In this document: positions 1 to 10,133 of the stretch, piece after piece
Position numbering within the stretch: position 1 is the stretch's first letter
Layout of the letters: the number at the start of each line of letters is the position of its first letter
Assembly (NCBI RefSeq): GCF_001651805.1
Contig: NZ_CP015839.1
Span: 4,774,001 to 4,838,000, forward strand
Reading direction: 5' to 3'
DNA: 64,000 nt
Origin: Marinobacterium aestuarii
GTDB lineage: Bacteria; Pseudomonadota; Gammaproteobacteria; Pseudomonadales; Balneatricaceae
Notes under the pieces: generated by a model
Told to the model about the DNA's origin: nothing
The model's input: only the letters and a program-made list of their open reading frames with translations
Database searches by the model: none
Position numbers and translations under genes: made by a program

Positions 1-2025
<2,025 letters not shown>

Positions 2026-2131
2026 ATATAACCCGAAGGCGTCTGGTAAGGACGAGAGTTCGATAAGATTTTTCGCCATTGGCGCTTGTACTACAGTACA
2101 AGACATATCTCGAATTAATTCGAATCCACAT

Positions 2132-2143
2132 TGTTAAAGAGCG
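2132..2143 (-). promoter_or_regulatory. boxA antitermination element in the rRNA spacer
   Basis: The minus strand reads CGCTCTTTAACA, matching the rRNA boxA consensus TGCTCTTTAACA bound by NusB/NusE. An identical 12-mer lies in the 16S leader at 3947-3958. The second copy before 23S is expected in Gram-negative rRNA operons. Confidence 0.85.
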
Positions 2144-2219
2144 ATAAAGCATTGAAGCTTTAAATCATGCACCCTGTGAACAGGACACACTGTTTAAAGC
2201 TCACTCGCTTTAACTTCAA

Positions 2220-2242
2220 GATCAGATAATTCGTGTGGACGC
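2220..2242 (-). repeat. 3' arm of the pre-16S processing stem
   Basis: This segment is the reverse complement of 3919-3941 with a single difference that still gives a G-U pair in RNA. The two arms bracket the 16S gene, so the precursor can fold into a 23-bp stem, the known substrate of RNase III in 16S maturation. The cleavage itself is inferred from other bacteria. Confidence 0.85.
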
Positions 2243-2266
2243 TATGCCAGAACAAGCCATGTCGTT

Positions 2267-3807
<1,541 letters not shown>

Positions 3808-3918
3808 TAAATCAAGATACCGAAGTATCGATAATTCTGACTCAAGCTATAACAACTTAAATGAATTCACATTAGGGTTGCTTACCTTGATAAAGCTATT
3901 TATGCCTTATCCTGACAA

Positions 3919-3941
3919 GCGCCCACACGAATTATCTGATC
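3919..3941 (-). repeat. 5' arm of the pre-16S processing stem
   Basis: Complementary to 2220-2242 in the spacer (22 of 23 Watson-Crick plus one G-U). It lies about 110 nt upstream of the mature 16S 5' end in the leader transcript, the expected position for an RNase III stem. Confidence 0.85.
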
Positions 3942-3946
3942 AATCT

Positions 3947-3958
3947 GTTAAAGAGCGT
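3947..3958 (-). promoter_or_regulatory. boxA antitermination element in the 16S leader
   Basis: The minus strand reads CGCTCTTTAACA, identical to the spacer copy at 2132-2143. It sits about 50 nt downstream of the proximal rRNA promoter and just before the RNase III stem, the usual place for Nus-factor loading. Confidence 0.85.
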
Positions 3959-4008
3959 TTGGACTCAAGGATCGTTGCCGCTGATCCCGTGTCTCAAGTG
4001 AGGCGCAT

Positions 4009-4036
4009 ATTCTAGCGTCTCGGCGTTTTAAGTCAA
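4009..4036 (-). promoter_or_regulatory. rRNA promoter P2 (proximal)
   Basis: On the minus strand TTGACT (4031-4036) and TAGAAT (4009-4014) are separated by 16 bp, followed by a GC-rich discriminator (ATGCGCCTCAC). An A-rich stretch directly upstream (GAAAAAAAGAG) could act as an UP element. The 16-bp spacer and GC-rich discriminator are typical of growth-rate and ppGpp-controlled stable RNA promoters. Confidence 0.8.
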
Positions 4037-4205
4037 CTCTTTTTTTCAACATTTCCGACCGAAGCCGAGGAGAAAAACGAGTGACTCACAAGCCGATACT
4101 GCCGGCCGATTCATCAAGCTAAACACTTGAAAATCAACCACTTACTTCCGACTTGCTCGCTCTGTTCGGTGGCTTTCAAAGCCGCTTTCCCTAAGCGAGG
4201 TGCGC

Positions 4206-4233
4206 ATTCTACATTGCCCCCGATCAGAGTCAA
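4206..4233 (-). promoter_or_regulatory. rRNA promoter P1 (distal)
   Basis: A second promoter with exactly the same elements as P2: TTGACT (4228-4233), 16-bp spacer, TAGAAT (4206-4211), followed by GCGCACC. It lies 197 bp upstream of P2. Tandem P1/P2 promoters are the normal arrangement for rRNA operons in gammaproteobacteria. Confidence 0.78.
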
Positions 4234-4251
4234 CAGCCCCTGTGTAATTAA

Positions 4252-4293
4252 CTGTAATAAAACCCAAAAAGGGGGTTTTAGGGCTTAAAACCC
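4252..4293 (-). terminator. Possible terminator hairpins upstream of the rRNA promoters
   Basis: On the minus strand AAAACCC (4273-4279) and GGGTTTT (4259-4265) form a 7-bp stem followed by ATTACAG. An overlapping alternative stem pairs 4273-4280 with 4286-4293. Either could stop leftward transcription from the gene at 4480-5085 before it enters the rRNA operon. The stem is short and AT-rich at one end, so this is tentative. Confidence 0.4.
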
Positions 4294-4413
4294 AGGCTGC
4301 GGGCCTAATATAGAGCGGCATGCATACAGAGGTCGACCAAGGCCAGGTCCCATTCGCTGAAAAACCGCCTCGCGCTACAAGCACGGAGGCAGAAGTCACA
4401 GGCTAGAAAGCGC

Positions 4414-4458
4414 CTATACAGAAGAAGGCGCCTGGTTCAGGCGCCTTCTTCTGTATAG
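4414..4458. repeat. Perfect 20-bp inverted repeat (hairpin)
   Basis: Arms 4414-4433 and 4439-4458 are perfectly complementary, around a 5-nt loop (GGTTC). The repeat lies 21 nt past the stop codon of the minus-strand membrane protein gene. There is no U-tract on the minus side, and only CTTTTCC on the plus side, so it may act as an RNA-stabilising or weak termination hairpin and not as a classic intrinsic terminator. Confidence 0.8.
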
Positions 4459-4479
4459 CTTTTCCGAATATGAGAATGA

Positions 4480-5085
4480 CTAGCCAGAGGTATAGCTGAG
4501 AGGGATATAGGTTCCCCACAGAATGGCGGAGGCGGCCAGTACACCTACCAGTACACAGAGTCCGACGGTCAAAATCGAGGACGAGAAGAAGAAAGCGCGA
4601 TCTTCCGGTATCTGCATGATCACAGGCACACCGGTGTACAGCAGATATACGGTATAGCTCAACGCTATCATGCCAACAATTACATTGAACCAGAGCATCG
4701 GGTACAGGCCTGCCAGGCCAGAGAGGAACAGCGGAGTGGCAGTAAATGTGGTGAGTACGATGCACTCATCCATCGATACATTGCCACCATAGGTTTTTTC
4801 CATCCAGTGCACCGCATAGGCAATAAAGCCAACGGCTACCCACATGGCGAAATAGAAGGCTATCGCCACCGGCAAGGCGCTGGCGACTTCCAGCTTAACG
4901 AAGTTACCACCGGCAAAGCTCCAGCCTACCTGGGTCGTACCAATAAACAGAGATACAGCGGGAATAGCGGCCAGAATGCTGATCTGGGATAAAAAGACGT
5001 GCAGTGTTGTGTATTGCTCCTTGCGTATCGACCCCCACTCTTCTTTAGGGTGATACAGCATACCCATCATGTGTTGCAGGAACAT
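4480..5085 (-). CDS. Yip1 family inner membrane protein
   Basis: A 201-residue protein that looks like the bacterial Yip1/YIPF domain family (DUF1282 type). It begins with a short amphipathic segment (MLYHPKEEWGSIRKEQ) and has about five hydrophobic helices. The start pattern, in which P and W occur before the first helix, is typical of the family. Function is unknown; eukaryotic Yip1 proteins act in vesicle traffic, which does not transfer directly to bacteria. It lies downstream of ctaB on the same strand with a gap of about 145 nt, so it may be separately transcribed. A strong hairpin follows the stop. Confidence 0.75.
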   Translation of the reverse strand: MFLQHMMGMLYHPKEEWGSIRKEQYTTLHVFLSQISILAAIPAVSLFIGTTQVGWSFAGGNFVKLEVASALPVAIAFYFAMWVAVGFIAYAVHWMEKTYGGNVSMDECIVLTTFTATPLFLSGLAGLYPMLWFNVIVGMIALSYTVYLLYTGVPVIMQIPEDRAFFFSSSILTVGLCVLVGVLAASAILWGTYIPLSYTSG

Positions 5086-5230
5086 ATGGCACTCCCCTCT
5101 TCTTAGCCCTGAACGTCCTTCCCTGAAATCCGGGGCTATATCGTATGGGCCAACCTCAAGCCAATCCTGAGCAGCCCTTTTCCAAACTCACTGACAGTGT
5201 AGATCCTACTACGATACTTTGTGACAGTAT

Positions 5231-6139
5231 TTAATAGGTAAAAACGACATAGTGATCCACCAGCAATAGCGCGAACAGCAGCATGATGTAACTGATACTG
5301 TAGCGGAACATCTGCATGGGAATCTGGCGATTATCGCCTGCATGCATGACCCGCCAGGCCCATTGCAGGAAACGCAGATTTAGCAGTGAGATTCCCGCCA
5401 GATAGAGGATTCCGCTCATGCCCGTCAGGAAAGGCATCGCCGTAGTGGCAATCATTAGCAGCGTATAGAGCATGATATGCAGTCGGGTGAAGCTCTCGCC
5501 GTGAGTCACCGGCAGCATCGGGATACCTGCCTTGATGTAATCCTCCTTGCGGGCAATGCACAGCGCCCAGAAGTGCGGCGGTGTCCAGGCAAAAATAATC
5601 AGTACCAGCAGCAAGCCATTGGGTTCCATAACCCCGGATACGGCAGTCCAGCCCAGCAGCGGCGGCGCCGCACCTGCGACACCCCCTATGACGATATTCT
5701 GCGGCGTCGCACGCTTGAGAAACATCGTATAGATAAACGCATAACCGATCAGGGATAACAGCGTAAGCCAGGCCGTCAGCGGATTGACCCAGAGCGCCAG
5801 CACACCAATGCCCAAAGTCCCCATAGTGGCGGCGAACAGCAATGCCTGCTGTGCGCTCATTTTCCCGCTAGGCAACGGACGCCCTCGGGTACGGGCCATA
5901 TTTTCATCGATATGACGATCCATCACATGGTTAACGGCGGCAGCCGAGCCCGCCGCCATCGCGACCCCCAGCAAAGTCACAACAATTAGCCCAAGGGAGG
6001 GAAGTTCGGGTCGGGCCAGCCCCATGCCAACCAGTACCGTCAGCAGCATCACCGCCACTACACGGGGCTTGCATAGTTCCAGATAATCCCGCCAGGTCAC
6101 ATGAGCATGGGCAGTCTCAACAACTTTGCGCACAGGCAT
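5231..6139 (-). CDS. ctaB: Protoheme IX farnesyltransferase (heme O synthase)
   Basis: A UbiA-superfamily prenyltransferase of 302 residues that adds a farnesyl group to heme b to make heme O, the first step of heme A supply for cytochrome oxidase. About nine membrane segments are visible. The aspartate-rich loop N-HVMDRHIDENMARTRGRPLPSG carries the prenyl-diphosphate binding motif, and a second conserved loop follows (YIKAGIPMLPV). The ATG at 6139 is chosen because AAGGAG precedes it by 7 nt; the longer reading from 6160 lacks such a site. It overlaps the end of ctaA by 23 nt, so translation is probably coupled. Confidence 0.95.
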   Translation of the reverse strand: MPVRKVVETAHAHVTWRDYLELCKPRVVAVMLLTVLVGMGLARPELPSLGLIVVTLLGVAMAAGSAAAVNHVMDRHIDENMARTRGRPLPSGKMSAQQALLFAATMGTLGIGVLALWVNPLTAWLTLLSLIGYAFIYTMFLKRATPQNIVIGGVAGAAPPLLGWTAVSGVMEPNGLLLVLIIFAWTPPHFWALCIARKEDYIKAGIPMLPVTHGESFTRLHIMLYTLLMIATTAMPFLTGMSGILYLAGISLLNLRFLQWAWRVMHAGDNRQIPMQMFRYSISYIMLLFALLLVDHYVVFTY

Positions 6140-7169
6140 AGACAGTCTCCTTGTCAACAACGAGATCCTGCTGGGATAACCACACCAAGCTGAGTAGCAG
6201 AACTACAGCGCCACCGTGATGCGCCATTGCCAGCGGGATAGGAACAGCATAGATGATATTTGCGATACCCAGACCAATCTGGACAACAACGAGCAATGCG
6301 ACCGTCACCAGGGCGGGCCTGGGCCAACCGGCTCTACCCAAGCGCCAGATCATGAGCGCAATCAGAATCAGCACCGCCACAGCCCCCGCCCGGTGGGTCA
6401 TCTGCACGGCAGCGCGGGCCTCACGCGGCATATGCCCACCCTGGTAGTTGGGGCCCGTCTCGAGCGCAGGCGTAAAACCGGCCGCGAAATCCAGCGACAC
6501 AGCGCCACCCTGCTCGCATTGCAGCCAGTCGGTACAGGCCCAGCCGGCATAATTGGCGCTGGTCCAGCCTCCCAGTGCAATCTGTCCAAAAAGCACAGCA
6601 GTCGCAAGCATGATCCAACCTTTACCTTGGCGCCGGCGTACCGCTACTGTCTGCAACACATCTGGCCGTTGCGCAGCCCGATGCCAGCGCAGGACGCGAA
6701 AACGCAACAGGACCAGCAGTGACAAAATGGCGAGCCCCCCAAGCAGATGCAGGGTGACGACAATGGGCAGCAGTTTCAGTGTCACCGTCCACATGCCGAA
6801 GGCCCCCTGCACACAGACCAGAATCAGCAGCGCAACACTGAGCCCCACGGGATAATTGCTTTCAGCTCGACGTTTCCAGCCCAGCCAGGCCAGCAGCAGG
6901 ACCAGCAATCCCAGGCTGCTGGCGGCGTAGCGGTGGACCATTTCCAACCAGCCCTTGCCCGCCACCAGCAGCTGATCCGGATACAGCGCCTGAGCCTGGG
7001 CCAGGGCCTGCTCAGAGCCTGGCAACACTATATGACCATAGCAGCCGGGCCAGTCTGGACAGCCAAGGCCGGCATCGTTAATGCGGGTCCAGCCTCCCAG
7101 CATCACTACCAGCAGGGCGAGTACCAGGGCGAGATTAACCAGTAAAACGGATGCGGAGCGTTGCGGCAT
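6117..7169 (-). CDS. ctaA: Heme A synthase (COX15/CtaA)
   Basis: A 350-residue membrane protein of the COX15/CtaA family that oxidises the C8 methyl group of heme O to make heme A. Eight hydrophobic helices are evident. Conserved histidines occur in MVHRYAAS, VVTLHLLGG, MTHRAGA and MAHHGGA, the four helical heme-ligand positions of the family. A cysteine pair is present in the first periplasmic loop (GLGCPDWPGCYG) and another in the second (CTDWLQC). It lies between the CxxC protein (gap 15 nt) and ctaB (overlap) in the oxidase assembly operon. Confidence 0.95.
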   Translation of the reverse strand: MPQRSASVLLVNLALVLALLVVMLGGWTRINDAGLGCPDWPGCYGHIVLPGSEQALAQAQALYPDQLLVAGKGWLEMVHRYAASSLGLLVLLLAWLGWKRRAESNYPVGLSVALLILVCVQGAFGMWTVTLKLLPIVVTLHLLGGLAILSLLVLLRFRVLRWHRAAQRPDVLQTVAVRRRQGKGWIMLATAVLFGQIALGGWTSANYAGWACTDWLQCEQGGAVSLDFAAGFTPALETGPNYQGGHMPREARAAVQMTHRAGAVAVLILIALMIWRLGRAGWPRPALVTVALLVVVQIGLGIANIIYAVPIPLAMAHHGGAVVLLLSLVWLSQQDLVVDKETVYACAQSC

Positions 7170-7184
7170 CGTCAGCCTCCAGCG

Positions 7185-7676
7185 TCAGCCCAGTTTGGAG
7201 AGTTTGAGTAACTTGCGCAGGTCATCCAGCACGGCCTGGGGCTCCTGCGTCAGATCGTACCGCAGCACCAGATTGCCAAGTGGATCGACTACCCACACGG
7301 CCGCCCCCAGCTGAGAAAGATCCGGACTCACAAGACCACTGTCGGCAGGGGCTGGCAGCACCTGGTGCCACTCGACCCTATCCCGCTCCTTGCCCAGAGC
7401 CGTATGCAGATTAGGCATTTTTCCTGCCCAGTCACTACAGCCGGTGCAGCCTGCAGGCTGAGTGAGCATTAACTGCCAGTGTTCGTTCATTTGCCATGGC
7501 TCCCCGGCCGCCGTTGCCAGCGACCAGTCATTCACCGAACGGCCGTCGGCGATAAGCTCCCCGTGGTGAGTTCGCCCGACAGGAATACCTACACCGGTAA
7601 AATACATGAACATGGCCAGCAGCATAGGTCCTGCCGCCACAACAAAAACCCACCAAAAGGTGCTTTTACGCATCAA
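7185..7676 (-). CDS. Membrane-anchored thioredoxin-like protein of the oxidase cluster
   Basis: A 163-residue protein with one N-terminal membrane anchor (about residues 7-28) and a periplasmic domain. The motif PAGCTGCSDW holds a CxxC pair, and the C-terminal half (AVWVVDPLGNLVLRYD) resembles the thioredoxin-like fold of SCO/SenC proteins. The position between SURF1 and ctaA matches an uncharacterised gene in the Pseudomonas cox cluster. A copper-delivery or thiol-reducing role for CuA or CuB assembly is an inference. Its start overlaps the SURF1 stop by 4 nt. Confidence 0.7.
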   Translation of the reverse strand: MMRKSTFWWVFVVAAGPMLLAMFMYFTGVGIPVGRTHHGELIADGRSVNDWSLATAAGEPWQMNEHWQLMLTQPAGCTGCSDWAGKMPNLHTALGKERDRVEWHQVLPAPADSGLVSPDLSQLGAAVWVVDPLGNLVLRYDLTQEPQAVLDDLRKLLKLSKLG

Positions 7677-8398
7677 TCATTCACTCCCTTGCATAACGTA
7701 TTGCGCCAATACCAGAGCAGCAAAATGAACAGCGCTATGGCCATTGCGAACCATTGCACTGCATAACCCAAATGCCGTTCAGGCTTTAATGAAGCCAGCG
7801 GCCAGTCTGTCGTCAGACGCTTATCCACAGGCTCAACCACCTCCAGAACCCAGGGCAGTACCGGCTGCTGTATTACAGACTGTAGCCGATCAACATCCAG
7901 CGTCTGAACCCTGAGCGGCCAGCCAGAAGACCAGGCGTCTTGCGCCAGCACGAAAGCTGGCTCTATAGGGTGCATGCGGCCGGAAAAGGCGGATGGCAAT
8001 TCGGGTAACTCAATGGAGGGAAGCCGGGATCGATCGGGGGAGGCCTGTATCCAGCCTAGATTGACCGGCAACAGAGCAGAGCCTTGGGACGTTTGCAGCA
8101 AGCCAATCAGTTCATAGCCTGCGTATCCGCCACGGGTGCGATTATCCAGCAGCAGCCACTGCCCTGGCAGTAACTCGCCCTCCAACCGTGCCTGCAGCAG
8201 CTTTCTGTCGCCAAAGTCATGCAACTGCGACAGCTTTGTGACGACAACGCTGTCATCATTCCAGGCATTGAGCAGCTGTTCCTTTTCTGCCGCACGATCT
8301 AACTGCCAGCTGCCCAGATACAGCAACAGCGGCAGGAGCAAGAATGCACTGAGTATCAAAAGCCACTTGAAACCTGATCGTCTGTCGCCTTTACTCAT
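7673..8398 (-). CDS. SURF1 family cytochrome oxidase assembly protein
   Basis: A 241-residue SURF1/Shy1 protein with the family architecture: an N-terminal helix (about 12-30), a large periplasmic domain, and a C-terminal helix (ending FILLLWYWRN). The conserved N-terminal WQLDRAAEKE motif and a later GYAVQWFAMAIAL are seen. SURF1 proteins help insert heme a into oxidase subunit I. The start at 8398 is preceded by AAAGAG at 6 nt; an upstream in-frame start at 8434 would run into the divergent gene. Only 25 bp separate the two divergent start codons. Confidence 0.9.
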   Translation of the reverse strand: MSKGDRRSGFKWLLILSAFLLLPLLLYLGSWQLDRAAEKEQLLNAWNDDSVVVTKLSQLHDFGDRKLLQARLEGELLPGQWLLLDNRTRGGYAGYELIGLLQTSQGSALLPVNLGWIQASPDRSRLPSIELPELPSAFSGRMHPIEPAFVLAQDAWSSGWPLRVQTLDVDRLQSVIQQPVLPWVLEVVEPVDKRLTTDWPLASLKPERHLGYAVQWFAMAIALFILLLWYWRNTLCKGVND

Positions 8399-8423
8399 GC
8401 CATACTCTTTGCGGATAACCTGA

Positions 8424-8639
8424 ATGTTTCTCAAGCCTATAATCGCCGTCCTGTTTATCGCAATTCTTGTCAGCCTCTTCTGCGGTCTCTACTTTCTACT
8501 AACGGACCGGGGCCGTTCCAACCGCACCGTCAACTCACTGTTCCTTCGAGTAGGCTTCAGCGCCTTACTGCTTCTGGTGCTGCTGTACGGCTTTTACACC
8601 GGCGAGCTCGGCAGCCATGCCCCCTGGCTTAATCGCTGA
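8424..8639 (+). CDS. Twin transmembrane protein (DUF2909 type)
   Basis: A 71-residue protein with two hydrophobic helices (about 5-27 and 41-61) joined by a short polar loop (TDRGRSNRTVNS). Length, layout and position next to SURF1 in a cox cluster match the DUF2909 'twin transmembrane' family. Its job is unknown; a role in oxidase assembly is suggested only by context. It is read against the surrounding cox genes, ending 19 nt before the coxC stop, so leftward readthrough from coxC would be antisense to it. Confidence 0.75.
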   Translation: MFLKPIIAVLFIAILVSLFCGLYFLLTDRGRSNRTVNSLFLRVGFSALLLLVLLYGFYTGELGSHAPWLNR

Positions 8640-8658
8640 GGGCCCCGCTGCCGATACA

Positions 8659-9543
8659 TCAGAGGATATAGACGAACAGAAAGAGGCCAACCCAGACGAC
8701 ATCCACAAAGTGCCAATACCAGGTGACAGCTTCAAAAGCGAAATGATTGTCGGCATCAAAATGCCCGCGCAACACCCGCAGCCAGATGATAAGCAGCATC
8801 ACACTGCCCAGGGTAACGTGAAGACCATGAAAACCCGTGAGGATAAAGAAGGTGGCACCGTAAACGCCGGACTGCAGTGTCAGGCCGAGATCATGATAGG
8901 CCTCAATATATTCATAGGCCTGAAACACCAGAAACGCGGAGCCCAGAAGCACCGTAGCGGCCAGCCAGAGCACGATACGACTGCGCTCACCCACTTTCAG
9001 CGCCTTGTGCGCCAGGGTCACGGTGAAGCTTGAAGACACCAGCAGTACTGTATTGATCAGCGGCAGGTGCCAGGGATCGATCACCTCCTGCGGGCCAGGA
9101 AAGGTTTCCATATCCGGCGTCGTCATCAGGGGCCACTGCGCCTGAAAGCCCTCCCACAGCATATTCGAAACACCCTTGTCGCCTTCGCCACCCAGCCAGG
9201 GAACTGCCAGTGTACGGACATAAAACAGGGCGCCGAAAAAAGCGGCAAAGAACATCACTTCAGAGAAGATAAACCAGCTCATGCCCCAGCGGTACGAACG
9301 ATCCATCTGTTCGTTATAGAGTCCGGACATGCTTTCGTTGATGACGTTACGAAACCAGGCAAACAGAATCGCCATCATGCATAGGGCGCCCAGTAACAGG
9401 AACCAGACGCCCACTCCGCCGGATGTTTCGGCGCTCAGGTCATTGATCAGGTTCCCGGCACCGACGGCCATCAGAAAGAGCGCGATGGAGGCCAGTATCG
9501 GCCAGCGACTTTGATTCGGTACGTAATACGCAGCAGAACTCAT
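8659..9543 (-). CDS. coxC: Cytochrome c oxidase subunit III
   Basis: A 294-residue subunit III of the aa3-type heme-copper oxidase, with seven membrane helices. Recognisable blocks are RWGMSWFIFSEVMFFAAFFGALFYVR (carrying the conserved glutamate), the FTGFHGLHV-like segment (ILTGFHGLHVTLG), and the C-terminal WYWHFVDVVWVGLFLFVYIL. Subunit III has no metal centres but stabilises turnover and proton uptake. Its ATG overlaps the ctaG stop by 4 nt, indicating coupled translation. Confidence 0.97.
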   Translation of the reverse strand: MSSAAYYVPNQSRWPILASIALFLMAVGAGNLINDLSAETSGGVGVWFLLLGALCMMAILFAWFRNVINESMSGLYNEQMDRSYRWGMSWFIFSEVMFFAAFFGALFYVRTLAVPWLGGEGDKGVSNMLWEGFQAQWPLMTTPDMETFPGPQEVIDPWHLPLINTVLLVSSSFTVTLAHKALKVGERSRIVLWLAATVLLGSAFLVFQAYEYIEAYHDLGLTLQSGVYGATFFILTGFHGLHVTLGSVMLLIIWLRVLRGHFDADNHFAFEAVTWYWHFVDVVWVGLFLFVYIL

Positions 9544-10115
9544 AGCGTCGACCTCTGTGTGTCATCTTTTTTTATCTGCCCGGTAGACAGCTGTGGAGTG
9601 ATATCGAACAGGGTGTATGAAAGCGTGATGGTATGAATCTCAGCCGGCAGCTTTTTATCGATGACAAACAGCAGCGGCATCTCCATGCGCCCATCCGCCT
9701 CAAGCGCCTGCTGATCGAAGCAAAAGCAGCTGACCTTGTGCAGGTACTGCGCAGCCTCGGCGGGAGTCACCGACGGAACGGCCTGCGCCACCATGCGACT
9801 GGACGTCGGGTTACGGGCGAAATACGCCATCTGGCGCATTTCACCAGGATTCACCGACACCGTATTCAGCATCGGACGAAACTCCCAGGGCATGGCCTCG
9901 TTATTCACGCCGAGGAACTGCACCCGTATATCTCGGCTGCTATCCGCCTCTTCCACGGCAATAGGGCCTGTATTGGTAATCTTGCCGTTAAGCCCGGTAA
10001 TACGACAGAAAACGTCGTAGAGCGGCACCAAAGCAAAACCAAAGCCAAACATTAAGATACCGCCAAGCACCAGCTGCAGTACCAGCCGCCTGTTCTTGCG
10101 CTGCAGAGCATCCAT
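9540..10115 (-). CDS. ctaG: Cytochrome c oxidase assembly protein CtaG (Cox11)
   Basis: A 191-residue Cox11/CtaG copper chaperone needed to build the CuB centre of subunit I. One N-terminal helix (about 12-32) anchors an immunoglobulin-like periplasmic domain. The copper-binding CFCFDQQAL sequence, with its two cysteines, is present at about residues 130-138. Neighbours are coxA upstream (18-nt gap) and coxC downstream (overlap). Confidence 0.95.
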   Translation of the reverse strand: MDALQRKNRRLVLQLVLGGILMFGFGFALVPLYDVFCRITGLNGKITNTGPIAVEEADSSRDIRVQFLGVNNEAMPWEFRPMLNTVSVNPGEMRQMAYFARNPTSSRMVAQAVPSVTPAEAAQYLHKVSCFCFDQQALEADGRMEMPLLFVIDKKLPAEIHTITLSYTLFDITPQLSTGQIKKDDTQRSTL

Positions 10116-10133
10116 CAGCCAAACCTCCCGCTG

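Larger units (their letters stand above)
2026..2266 (-). other. 16S-23S internal transcribed spacer without tRNA genes
   Basis: This 241-nt spacer separates the two rRNAs. No cloverleaf, TTCRANY T-loop motif or CCA-type acceptor end is visible, so the tRNA-Ile and tRNA-Ala genes common in gammaproteobacterial spacers are absent. It holds an antitermination boxA, one strand of the 16S processing stem (2220-2242), and an 8-bp hairpin at 2085-2102 (CTTGTACT, loop AC, AGTACAAG). Confidence 0.85.
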
